From Colwellia sp. Arc7-D (GTDB lineage Bacteria > Pseudomonadota > Gammaproteobacteria > Enterobacterales > Alteromonadaceae), in NCBI RefSeq assembly GCF_003061515.1, contig NZ_CP028924.1:3782001-3846000 (forward strand): DNA of 64,000 nucleotides. Reading direction: 5' to 3'. Shown here one piece after another: positions 31,701 to 39,154 of this stretch. The number at the start of each line of letters is the position of its first letter. Positions within the stretch are counted from its first letter, which is position 1. Made by a program: the position numbers and the translations under genes. The notes below the pieces were generated by a model, which saw only the letters and a program-made list of their open reading frames with translations, searched no databases and was not told where the DNA came from.

Positions 31701-33227
31701 ATATTCATATATTTGATCAATTTGGCTCTGCTCAATGACTTGGTCAAATATCACTATTTCGTCTAATAAGCCATTAAAGGCCTGAGAAGCCGAAAACCTG
31801 CCTCCAACACTATCTTGCTCTTGTCCTAGAATCAAACTCGTAATATCAACTCTTGTTGTGGTTTGGTTTAAACACCCTTGTGCAACTTTATCGATAAACA
31901 AACAACTTTTATCATTGCCTTGTGTCCAAACTAAATGACGCCAAGTGTCGCCGGCAATAGATGAAATAGATAAGGAGCCATTTTGTTGATCTTGCAAATA
32001 AGGTCTAAAGCTTGTGGCATTCGTAAACCACATAAGCAGTTCATTGTGACTGCCTGAAGTTGCGCCTGAAAGTATACTTTGCGAGCCTGTTTTTGCAGTT
32101 TTAGCCCAGAGTGAAATACTGAATTCAGTGCGTCCATCTAAAACCGCTTCATCAAGTACTACGTAATCACTTGTACCTGTGGTCGACAAATCGATTGCCC
32201 GACAAACCTTCCCCTCCACAGGTTGAGAAAATTTAGCCCTGCCGTGAAATGATCCGATACTATTTTTAACTTCTCCGTTTACATCAGCATATTCTTTTTC
32301 GTCGAACTTATAGTTTGCAATGGGGGCAACTGTATTATCTTCTGGTCCACAAACTCGACCAAACTCAGCATCAAAAACTCTAGCATCGTAAGTAAGTAAC
32401 GACCCCTCTTCGATAATAACTTTCTCGCCTGCTGAAACACCGTATAAAAAGCTTGCCGCGGTAAAAGTAATATCTTTGGCGTAAAGCGCCCCAGAAAAAG
32501 TCACACCACTTTTAAGTATAAGATCATCATCAACATGCATCACTAATTTAGTTACGTCACCACTGGCCTTAATGGGTGAGTTAACTTGTGTATCTGCGGG
32601 AAAAGTCAGCTTTTTTTTAATGTAAACTATCGCTGTACCCTGGCCTACAACATTTATTGTTGTGGCTTCCTGAATTGTCATTTCTTCAAAAAAGTAACTT
32701 TTACCAGCCATGAGATTTAGCGTGGTATTAACCCCTAAATTAAATTTTTTAAAATGGTAAGTGTCGAAATCGTTACCAAAATTTAATGTCGCAAAATTGG
32801 GGACAGGTTTGGGATCGGCATTTGTGTCAATGATATTGATGTTTACTTCACGATATTCATTAACACCTAAAAGACCAAAAGTAATTGAACCGCCGTCAGT
32901 AACGGTAACATCTTGTGAACTTTTATTATTATCAAACTCAGGCTCCGATAACGCCGAAGAACTATTAGATGCAGAACACTCAGCACTATCACAAGTAGGA
33001 AGAAGAGGTGTAGCCGTGAACTGTATTGCGCGAGTGGTTAATACTGTATCAGGGTTGTTTTTGACTTGTGCTGCTCGACCAAAAGTAATGTTACTATTTT
33101 TTTCTTTATTGCCGTGAGTGGCAATAACATCGGGGAATACAGCTGGGCATAGTGCAGCCAAAAGTGGGTTAGAATAAACTGAAATAACAGTGATAATGAA
33201 AGTAATGAACCACTTTGAAAAACTCAT
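28791..33227 (-). CDS. mshQ: MshQ-like giant surface protein with two LamG-type domains and DUF6701
   Basis: ATG at 33227 is preferred: AAAGG lies eight bases upstream and it opens a normal signal peptide ending at L-L-A-A. The frame itself extends to 33296. The mature protein (about 1450 residues) has an N-terminal beta-rich part (to about residue 295) similar to adhesin-like polymer domains, two concanavalin/LamG-type domains in tandem (about 300-510 and 525-740), and a long C-terminal part of the DUF6701 type found in MshQ. Cysteines are frequent. MshQ is the last gene of msh loci and is probably a pilus-tip or surface adhesin; the LamG domains suggest carbohydrate binding. It is separated from mshP by a PEP-CTERM gene. 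Confidence 0.88.
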   Translation of the reverse strand: MSFSKWFITFIITVISVYSNPLLAALCPAVFPDVIATHGNKEKNSNITFGRAAQVKNNPDTVLTTRAIQFTATPLLPTCDSAECSASNSSSALSEPEFDNNKSSQDVTVTDGGSITFGLLGVNEYREVNINIIDTNADPKPVPNFATLNFGNDFDTYHFKKFNLGVNTTLNLMAGKSYFFEEMTIQEATTINVVGQGTAIVYIKKKLTFPADTQVNSPIKASGDVTKLVMHVDDDLILKSGVTFSGALYAKDITFTAASFLYGVSAGEKVIIEEGSLLTYDARVFDAEFGRVCGPEDNTVAPIANYKFDEKEYADVNGEVKNSIGSFHGRAKFSQPVEGKVCRAIDLSTTGTSDYVVLDEAVLDGRTEFSISLWAKTAKTGSQSILSGATSGSHNELLMWFTNATSFRPYLQDQQNGSLSISSIAGDTWRHLVWTQGNDKSCLFIDKVAQGCLNQTTTRVDITSLILGQEQDSVGGRFSASQAFNGLLDEIVIFDQVIEQSQIDQIYEYQNNGLGLDGEPISCGANLLLQYSMEETSWNGNAGEVIDETGNFNTQGINGVTTAKSTPALTGNPGTCGYGNFDGFDDYIQIDDDPKLDLQKELSISVWINPKSLPTTGLKTIISKDENYEFHLNPAGEINWWWQTQSFSTSGAGITPGNWYHVAITYESGKQVIYINGVEKGSRTFTGDLILNNDPLQIGQDQGIATRFFSGFIDEVYLFDGALSADEINTIYNKRHACAEPIIHHYEIVHDGNGLTCAAEVITIKACTNSDCTIESTESVSLNFNITSPTTGTTTKATPTFTGSTTVNLSYTTPETITLSIDDASIAASNSVECSGFGASCEMTFADAGFRFLYDDTNSETIGHQTAAVNFKEVLKLQAVKSNNGVCEGVFSGNVTIGLSQQNMTPDLAFNAGLAFQTGGVDIAKHPQFTDNVTLDFGNDSIAIIPSPTYLDAGKIRLNARYASGDIAIVGSSNDFWVKPASFEITATHLSTVLNGSTALSTTTHKAGDNFNFSVKALNFSGQTTQNYRQSDGQLQLKVSRAAPVLNTTVDGIFTYSAGQNRTTSTNANFQDATLTSFTEGEKGVSAFNAAKYNEVGIINVDIQDVNYGGLGNTDGLVSAQDVTIGRFTPAYFKQSVNEDHKGKLDNFHSSIGTCAISDWAYTGQRTNDNKGTITYSIEPKITITAYNSNNEITKNYTLGEPENFMKLVASGVDITAPTNDATQQVVGSLAGNAVTITSEMETGTLSASIGDEGEFIAGDWLYTFSNNDHFSYDHNDTSLLVPFGAKIPLVTAQVEDSDGILLSNDTDATEELLIDGVEIRFARMVLENSYGSEKTKLRAPLNIEVYDGANFITHTDESCLSTLIGDKKAGAKYSGNMNLWDYRLIDIDTDAIQVGDTSANVSGIFDQGIQTQLVFSSPDKQGMLEWEYEVPNWFKFKWNDVDADNDGNFYDDNPSALLSFGIYRGNDRIISWREVAN

Positions 33228-33439
33228 AATACCGACCTTTACGCTACTGTTTTTATTTACAAAAACTACTATATATTGTTTATACAATCCTACCACAGTT
33301 TATAAAGTCAGGAATGATAAAGCTTTACCTAGTTAGTTAACCGTAATTTTATCGAATTAACAATAGATTAGACAGAACCGATACTTTATTTTTATAGAGT
33401 ATCTGTTAAACAATCGAAGTGTTGATTAAATCATAGCGC

Positions 33440-33465
33440 AAAAAAAACCCGCAGTTAGCGGGTTT
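33440..33465 (-). terminator. Terminator after the PEP-CTERM gene
   Basis: An 8-bp stem AAACCCGC/GCGGGTTT (33445-33452 with 33458-33465) with a 5-base loop is followed on the minus strand by eight T. It lies 19 bases after the stop of the PEP-CTERM gene and should insulate mshQ from upstream transcription. Confidence 0.9.
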
Positions 33466-33483
33466 GGTACATGTGTTGTTAAG

Positions 33484-34032
33484 TTACTTTATTTTTCGCT
33501 TACGAAGTGCAAAACCTAAAAGGCCTGCGCCGAATATAAATAATGTTGTTGGTTCAGGAACAACAGCAGGAGCTTGTGCTACTGACGAACGAACATAGAA
33601 TGTATCATAAGTTCTTGTTTCAGAATCTTTTTCATCATTTTTTGCACCTATACGATAAGCAAAGCCTCCAGCAAAAACCTCTGTATAAATTGAATTCCAA
33701 TAAGATAATGAATGAATAAAGTCGCCATTGGTTTTTGTAAAATTTGTTAATTTCAATTCCCCAAATAACCCTTCCAACTCGATGCCAACTATTACCATCC
33801 AACCGGCGTGAAAATCGGCATCTTTAAACGTATTCTCTTCAGGGTCTTCTTCCTCACCGAATGCACTATCTGAGTATAGAGTAGTATTTATAGTAGATGC
33901 CCATGTCCAATCATAACCCTTATATGTTATGTAGGTATCTCTAGTCAAATCAGTGGTAATTAACCCAGCAATTGCAGAGTTGCTAATCAACAATAATAAT
34001 GGGAATAGTAATTTCAATGTAAACTTAATCAT
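33484..34032 (-). CDS. PEP-CTERM sorting-domain protein
   Basis: The 182-residue protein has an N-terminal signal peptide (hydrophobic L-F-P-L-L-L-L-I-S then S-A-I-A-G) and a textbook C-terminal PEP-CTERM sorting signal: V-P-E-P-T-T, a hydrophobic stretch and a basic end R-K-R-K-I-K. Such proteins are processed by an exosortase and exported or anchored, usually together with exopolysaccharide. The middle is a beta-rich region of unknown type. GAGG seven bases upstream supports the start. No exosortase gene is in the window. Its place between mshP and mshQ, with its own terminator and 224 bases of upstream sequence, suggests an insertion into the locus. Confidence 0.88.
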   Translation of the reverse strand: MIKFTLKLLFPLLLLISNSAIAGLITTDLTRDTYITYKGYDWTWASTINTTLYSDSAFGEEEDPEENTFKDADFHAGWMVIVGIELEGLFGELKLTNFTKTNGDFIHSLSYWNSIYTEVFAGGFAYRIGAKNDEKDSETRTYDTFYVRSSVAQAPAVVPEPTTLFIFGAGLLGFALRKRKIK

Positions 34033-34256
34033 TATAAAGCCTCAACTAATGAAAAACAGCAGTAATACAGCTAATCTATATTAACTTATAAATAATTAAA
34101 AGCAAAAAACAAGCCAACAATTAAAAACATCTATAAATCAATGGCATTAGAGTTTACTGAAATATCATCTTTATAATAGTGTAAAATAATCCAACACTAA
34201 TCTAGGTAAATTGTCGGAAATTCTGTCGACTAATTACAAATTTATATTTGTAGTCT

Positions 34257-34709
34257 TTATAAGCTTCGTGCTTCAACGGCAACGGTTCTCGATGTTACTT
34301 CACCATCGATGGTACATTGCCCAGTACTAACAATGGAATAATAACGAATACTATCGAGTTCAAAGTCACTACAAGATACACTGACACTGCATTGTGATAA
34401 GCCCTGAGTATTTATAAAAGTTGGCGTTATACTGTTTATATCGGCTTGATTTTTACAAGTAATAGCGACACTACCTAAAGGAAAAACCTCAGATAATTGC
34501 CACTGTAAGCCACTCTGCGCTGCAGTATAAGCACGCGTACCTAAAACCTCATAGGCTACACCTTCTTGACTTGAGTCTAGCATATTCACTAAAGCCGCAC
34601 CGAGCGCCGACAATACAATAATAATAAAAATAGCGATAACTAATGCACTACCTTTCTGTCGGGAAGGATATGGGAAATTAGCTGCTCTAAATGGTCGTTT
34701 ATGGGACAT
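34257..34709 (-). CDS. mshP: MSHA biogenesis protein MshP (PilX-like)
   Basis: The ATG at 34709 gives 150 residues with a basic N-terminus (Q-K-G-S-A-L-V-I-A-I-F-I-I-I-V-L-S-A-L-G) and one membrane helix, then a small periplasmic domain with several cysteines. The K-G-S-A start of the helix resembles the PilX/GspK class of minor pilin-like proteins, which lack the classic glutamate five residues after the cleavage site. It overlaps mshO by 11 bases. An earlier start at 34739 is possible. The order O-P fits the msh locus. Confidence 0.85.
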   Translation of the reverse strand: MSHKRPFRAANFPYPSRQKGSALVIAIFIIIVLSALGAALVNMLDSSQEGVAYEVLGTRAYTAAQSGLQWQLSEVFPLGSVAITCKNQADINSITPTFINTQGLSQCSVSVSCSDFELDSIRYYSIVSTGQCTIDGEVTSRTVAVEARSL

Positions 34710-35526
34710 TGGGGACTTGTATCTCATTATTAAATACAACCTCCTCTAAGTTACGTACAAACTTTAATCGAGTGAGTGCTAAGCCATTTCTTTGTAACGT
34801 TGCAGGAAAAGTACTAAATGGCGCAACATTGCCAGAAGTTGAAAAATTGGCAATATGCTCGGCCATTAATACACGAGCGGTTGTGGTACCCACATTGGGC
34901 AAACCATTACTTGCGTAATTGCCAAAACCGTAACCTTGATAACGAAAAACTGAATTACTTTCAATACAGTAACTTACTGGCGATTCTATAAAGTATAAAC
35001 GATTAGTAGGAGATTCAGCACTAAACAATATGTTACTCGCAAAGGTTATGGTTGAAGGTGTTTGTTTGTCGCCCGTGTTATTCACAGAAGAGAAAGCTTC
35101 AATTACCCCAGGCGCAGTGTTATAAATATCATCGCTGTTTAGTGCATAAATGGCGACATATTCAGTTGATGTATTAAGCGGATCTTCTAACATAACCACT
35201 TCGACACTATTACTTGGAGTTTCAGGCGCTACCGGAATATCCAAATAAATTACGCTTTTATCTATCGGCACAAACTCTAGGCATTGATTATTATCGCCAA
35301 TGGTACGAATGCTATTGGGTAGTGCATGTCTTACTTCACGGTTTAGCCGTTCAACAACAAACCTTGCCGTAGATATTAACGCTTCTCGATCGGCAGCATC
35401 AGTATAGCTTTTAGTACCAAAACGCAAAAAAGAAGTAATACTACTCGCTAGTACACCTAGAATTACAATAACCGTAATTAACTCTACCAAAGTAAAGCCT
35501 TGTTGATAGCGACGAAGTTTAGGCAT
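34699..35526 (-). CDS. mshO: Minor pilin MshO
   Basis: The 275-residue prepilin has the type IV cleavage motif Q-Q-G-F-T-L-V-E-L-I-T-V-I-V-I-L-G near residue 10 (Glu5 of the mature form is present) and a long beta-rich globular part with several cysteines, typical of MshO/PilW-like minor pilins. Its ATG overlaps the mshD stop as TAATG, which also confirms the corrected 3' end of mshD. Confidence 0.9.
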   Translation of the reverse strand: MPKLRRYQQGFTLVELITVIVILGVLASSITSFLRFGTKSYTDAADREALISTARFVVERLNREVRHALPNSIRTIGDNNQCLEFVPIDKSVIYLDIPVAPETPSNSVEVVMLEDPLNTSTEYVAIYALNSDDIYNTAPGVIEAFSSVNNTGDKQTPSTITFASNILFSAESPTNRLYFIESPVSYCIESNSVFRYQGYGFGNYASNGLPNVGTTTARVLMAEHIANFSTSGNVAPFSTFPATLQRNGLALTRLKFVRNLEEVVFNNEIQVPNVP

Positions 35527-36130
35527 TAGAAGTTCACCCGATAAACTGAAAAAACAAAGTTAAAATCTTGTGGGGTAGTTATCGTTACCGTAATAAGCTT
35601 AGCAGTATAGTTGTTATCCGCACCATCATTATCACCATCATAGTCACTATCATTAATTACAGTGACCTTAACTTGATAACCGACATACATGTCGCCTAAC
35701 GAGTCACTATCTCCTAGCGAACTTTCAATTATTGCTAAGCCATTATAGTCATCTACATCATCGAATAACTCTCTTTCTCCCCCTCTTCATTAGCTAATAC
35801 TGTTGAGCATGTTTCACCATCAGTCGATTTAATTTCACCATCATTATTTTGGTCTTCACCGCAGCGATAAAAACCACCTGACATTTCTGAGTTTTCATCA
35901 AAGGCTTTACCCAAGATTTCATTAATCATTGATTGGCCAAGTTCTGCAGCTTTAATCTGATGTATTTGCTCAGCGCTTTGATTTGCTAAAGGGTAAATTA
36001 AGGTGGTGAATATAGAAAAGGCAATAGATAAAACTACGATACCGACAATAGTTTCAATCAAGGTGAAACCTTGCTGTGAATACCTAGCCAGTGAAATAAA
36101 TACAGAAGATAAATTTTTCTTAGAGCGCAT
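35526..36130 (-). pseudogene. mshD: Minor pilin MshD, one-base frameshift
   Basis: The first frame (35753-36130) carries the prepilin start Q-Q-G-F-T-L-I-E-T-I-V-G-I-V-V-L-S and about 120 residues, then hits TAG. One added base in the C5 run at 35779-35783 (G5 on the coding strand) moves into a frame that reads R-E-L-F-D-D-V-D-D-Y-N-G and goes on for about 80 residues to a TAA that overlaps the mshO ATG. The joined protein is 201 residues, as expected for MshD, a minor pilin initiating or priming the MSHA fibre. The start overlaps mshC by 11 bases. Confidence 0.85.
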
Positions 36131-36617
36131 GAATATAGCCTTCTGACTCTATCTGAACACTAATACTTTGCTCACCAATAATGGTGATTATGCATGGTGC
36201 AGCACAAGAAGGTCGCCCCATACTGTCGAATGAGAAACTATTATTAGTAAAATTATTGGAAAAGGTAATATTGTCATTGCTATCTACTTGCAATTTTGTC
36301 GCACTGTCTTGCCATGTTGGAGAAAAACTAGGTGTTGTCGTGCAATTATCAGGTTCACCAAGTTTTGTTGCCGTAACTAAAACTGTATGACAGAAACTAC
36401 TATTGGTTTGCTGCATCGCTTTGGTTTGAATTAAGCGCAGTTTGGCGACTACATCACTACGATAAGCGTATTCTGAAAAGCCTTTCGAAGTAAGAAATTT
36501 AGGTACAACATTAACCGATAGAATCCCTAAGATTAAGATGACAATAATCAGTTCAATTAGCGAAAATCCAGTATACCTTGTTATCAGTAATCTATTATTT
36601 GATTTGGCGTTTGTCAC
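36120..36617 (-). CDS. mshC: Minor pilin MshC
   Basis: The 165-residue prepilin has the cleavage motif Y-T-G-F-S-L-I-E-L-I-I-V-I-L-I-L-G with the conserved mature Glu5, then a small domain with two or three cysteine pairs (F-C-H, D-N-C, S-C-A-A-P-C). This fits MshC by position and size. It overlaps mshD by 11 bases. Confidence 0.85.
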   Translation of the reverse strand: MTNAKSNNRLLITRYTGFSLIELIIVILILGILSVNVVPKFLTSKGFSEYAYRSDVVAKLRLIQTKAMQQTNSSFCHTVLVTATKLGEPDNCTTTPSFSPTWQDSATKLQVDSNDNITFSNNFTNNSFSFDSMGRPSCAAPCIITIIGEQSISVQIESEGYIHAL

Positions 36618-36643
36618 TATAGTCCCTCATATGCTACTTATAA

Positions 36644-37129
36644 TTATACACACTCGTTTAAAGTATATTGAGGCTGGGTATTTAAATTGGCAACTCTGTA
36701 ATAAAGTATACAAGGATCACTGAAATTAGATGGCGTAGGCGAACCTTTTAGGTAAATAATTAATGTACTGCCTAATTGGGTATCCACCGTTAAGTATGCA
36801 AAGTTGTCATCTATATCCATCAGCCGTTTCCAGCTAGTTTCACTTGCGAACGGGTAACCATAAACAATAGATAACTTTCCATCACTACTTGTGCCTTTAC
36901 CGTCGCCTATATTAATCGTTGTAAATGATAACTTTTGGTTCCCTTTAACCAAAGATTTACTATGTACCATAGCAGCCGCACCTTGCATCGTCGCTTTTAC
37001 GCCCTGCAATGTCGCGGTTTGCGCTTCCGCTTTCAAATTAATGAACTTAGGTACTGCGGTAGCAGCCAAAATGCCTAATATGACGATAACAACAATTAAC
37101 TCGATTAAGGTAAACCCTTTGGAATTCAT
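36644..37129 (-). CDS. Second MshA-like type IV prepilin
   Basis: The 161-residue prepilin starts M-N-S-K-G-F-T-L-I-E-L-I-V-V-I-V-I-L-G, with a very short leader. The mature helix is followed by L-Q-G-V-K-A-T-M-Q-G-A-A-A-M-V, which is very like the MshA helix of vibrios, and two C-terminal cysteines form the usual pilin loop. It lies 238 bases downstream of mshA, behind the terminator at 37323-37350, and 26 bases before mshC. It may be an alternative major or a minor subunit; canonical vibrio msh loci do not have this extra gene. Confidence 0.85.
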   Translation of the reverse strand: MNSKGFTLIELIVVIVILGILAATAVPKFINLKAEAQTATLQGVKATMQGAAAMVHSKSLVKGNQKLSFTTINIGDGKGTSSDGKLSIVYGYPFASETSWKRLMDIDDNFAYLTVDTQLGSTLIIYLKGSPTPSNFSDPCILYYRVANLNTQPQYTLNECV

Positions 37130-37322
37130 ACTACGTACCTTTAACTGCTTTAATTAAATTACTGTAACGCTAAATTAGCTTAACTTTACCAATAAATACT
37201 ATGTTGTTAGCTTAATCTAATTGACATAATTAATCTAAAAATATATTCCATTTTTCTATGTGGAAAATTTATTCAGGAAGTATCAATTAATGGCTGACAT
37301 TTACTTTACTAATCATTAGCGC

Positions 37323-37350
37323 AAAAAAAAGGAGAGCATAGCTCTCCTTT
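37323..37350 (-). terminator. Intra-operon terminator after mshA
   Basis: A perfect 10-bp stem AAAGGAGAGC/GCTCTCCTTT (37328-37337 with 37341-37350) with a 3-base loop is followed on the minus strand by eight T. It is 17 bases after the mshA stop. Partial termination here would let mshA mRNA accumulate above the downstream minor pilins. Confidence 0.92.
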
Positions 37351-37367
37351 AAGTATTAGTTAAAACT

Positions 37368-37856
37368 CTAACAATCAGTAAGTGTTGCTGTAATTACTGG
37401 TGGTGTTTCTGAGCCTGCTGCGTTAGCGTAAGATATTGTACAAACATCACCCGTTGCAGTGCCTTTATGGGTAAATACAGATGGAGCGGCATCTGTAAAC
37501 TCAATGTCTGAATCAGTATCTAGCTCAAGAAGGCTACCAACACCTAAACCGTCAGTGCTGTTAGCAAGTGCCGCAGGGTAACCATGCACCATTGCATAAC
37601 TTAAAGAACCAATTGTAATTGAGCCTGTAGCTCCCGTTTGGTTACTAACTAGCGCTTTTGCGTGCGCTAAATTAACCGCACTATTAATGCTACCTTGAAC
37701 ACCTTCCATAACTGAACGTCTAGCATCACCGGTTAAATCGATAAATTTTGGCGCAGCTGTTGCAGCAAGAATACCTAAAATTACGATCACAACGACTAAT
37801 TCTATTAAAGTAAAACCTTTTTGAGCACTAAAATTATTACTTGTTAACTTCTTCAT
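37368..37856 (-). CDS. mshA: MSHA major pilin MshA
   Basis: The 162-residue prepilin has a short basic leader ending Q-K-G, then F-T-L-I-E-L-V-V-V-I-V-I-L-G with mature Glu5, and a globular part with many small residues and a C-terminal cysteine pair (D-V-C and the terminal T-D-C) that closes the D-region loop. AAAGG lies eight bases upstream. The strong terminator right behind it supports its role as the abundant subunit. MSHA pili are polymers of this protein and mediate attachment to surfaces. Confidence 0.9.
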   Translation of the reverse strand: MKKLTSNNFSAQKGFTLIELVVVIVILGILAATAAPKFIDLTGDARRSVMEGVQGSINSAVNLAHAKALVSNQTGATGSITIGSLSYAMVHGYPAALANSTDGLGVGSLLELDTDSDIEFTDAAPSVFTHKGTATGDVCTISYANAAGSETPPVITATLTDC

Positions 37857-37880
37857 AACGTAAACCTTTATTTTATAAAA

Positions 37881-38495
37881 TTAATTATTGTTAATATAAA
37901 CAACGACCGAACTATCTGCAGGTTGGTAAGTAAAACTATTACCAGTGGTAGTTGCTGTGCCTGGGTCAGTAAAGTTATTACCGGTTTTATTCAATGTTTC
38001 CTTTAAATAAAAGTGACATAGTGTTGTTGCGCCTGTACCTGATTTAGCAGATAAGTAATCTATGCTACTATCACTATTCAACGTTGCTATAGCGTTAGTG
38101 ATACGAGGTGGTTGTTGAAAAATATTTTGCCAAATATCAATACAGTTGGCTGAAGTAAAGTCACCGCCTAATGTAGCGCCAGTGCCACCACCCGCAACTG
38201 AAGATACAACATACCCTGGACGAACACCGGTAGCTTCCGTTGTCAGAACTAATATCGAACCATCATAATCTACCGAATTTTGACTATTTGAATCCTTTGG
38301 GCGACCTTCAGCCTCCCATTGTGCTCGGGCTAATGAAACTGCAGTTGCAAAACCACCTGCCATGCCTTCAATGTTAGCTTGCTTTGCTTGATCAGTTAGA
38401 TCGAGGAACTTAGGAATAGCGGTAACCGCTAAAAAACCTAAAATCACCACAACAATAACTAATTCTATGAGGGTAAAACCTGACTGCTTATTCAT
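37881..38495 (-). CDS. mshB: MSHA pilin MshB
   Basis: The 204-residue prepilin starts M-N-K-Q-S-G-F-T-L-I-E-L-V-I-V-V-V-I-L-G with mature Glu5. It is longer than MshA and has a Trp-containing alpha-loop (A-R-A-Q-W-E-A-E-G) and two cysteines further on. It precedes mshA by 24 bases, the position of mshB in vibrios and shewanellas. The 124 bases upstream may hold a pilin promoter (a TATAAT lies near 38512 on the minus strand) but no convincing -35 box. Confidence 0.88.
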   Translation of the reverse strand: MNKQSGFTLIELVIVVVILGFLAVTAIPKFLDLTDQAKQANIEGMAGGFATAVSLARAQWEAEGRPKDSNSQNSVDYDGSILVLTTEATGVRPGYVVSSVAGGGTGATLGGDFTSANCIDIWQNIFQQPPRITNAIATLNSDSSIDYLSAKSGTGATTLCHFYLKETLNKTGNNFTDPGTATTTGNSFTYQPADSSVVVYINNN

Positions 38496-38619
38496 AACAA
38501 CCCCTTAACAATTATATTAATTTGATTCTAACAACGAAATACTAGTGAAGTCACTTACTTAGTCACTTTATTTCACCTTAAAAGTTTAACATAGCAAAAT
38601 ACTCTATGGTCAGAGAAAT

Positions 38620-39126
38620 TCAATATGCCATTTTAACCTCACTAACTTTCCCAATACTTTGATAATAAATGAAATATTCACCACTAGGCAAGCTGTATTG
38701 ACAGTATTGCACAACTTCATTTTTATGTTCAACCAAAACAGCGCCAATAGGTTGCTTCATATATAATAAAGGTGCTTCCATAACAAATTGCCAAATTTGC
38801 TGACATACCAATAGCTCATTTTCTGGCTCTATCCAGCCTTTTTTGTTCATCGGCACCTTTATCATACGACTTCCATCAGGCTGAATATTACTACTCTCAA
38901 TTATGATGTAATTAGGCTTTTGATCCATGAACCATTGCGCACGAATTCCATTAATTCTGGCTGAAAATACTTGCGCTAACGTTTCAAAACCAGCATGTGT
39001 TAACTGCTCTTGTTGTTTAAAAAAATAAAAGATAAAACTCGCCATTAACGAAGCGACTAAAACCACAACAACAAGCGTTTCAGTTAACGACTTCTCACTT
39101 TTTTCGGCCACTTGTAGCGATGTCAT
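38620..39126 (-). CDS. mshF: MSHA biogenesis protein MshF
   Basis: The ATG at 39126 gives 168 residues; a TTG five codons earlier (39141) is less likely because GGGA is well placed for the ATG. One membrane helix at about residues 15-40 is followed by a soluble periplasmic domain. It resembles the MshF proteins found between mshG and mshB; the exact role in pilus assembly is unknown. It is preceded by mshG with 28 bases between. Confidence 0.85.
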   Translation of the reverse strand: MTSLQVAEKSEKSLTETLVVVVLVASLMASFIFYFFKQQEQLTHAGFETLAQVFSARINGIRAQWFMDQKPNYIIIESSNIQPDGSRMIKVPMNKKGWIEPENELLVCQQIWQFVMEAPLLYMKQPIGAVLVEHKNEVVQYCQYSLPSGEYFIYYQSIGKVSEVKMAY

Positions 39127-39154
39127 GATATTTTCCCACAAGAATTAAACATAA

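Noticed and set aside
32761..33117. Plus-strand frame of 118 codons
   Set aside because: Shadow of the mshQ N-terminal region on the opposite strand.
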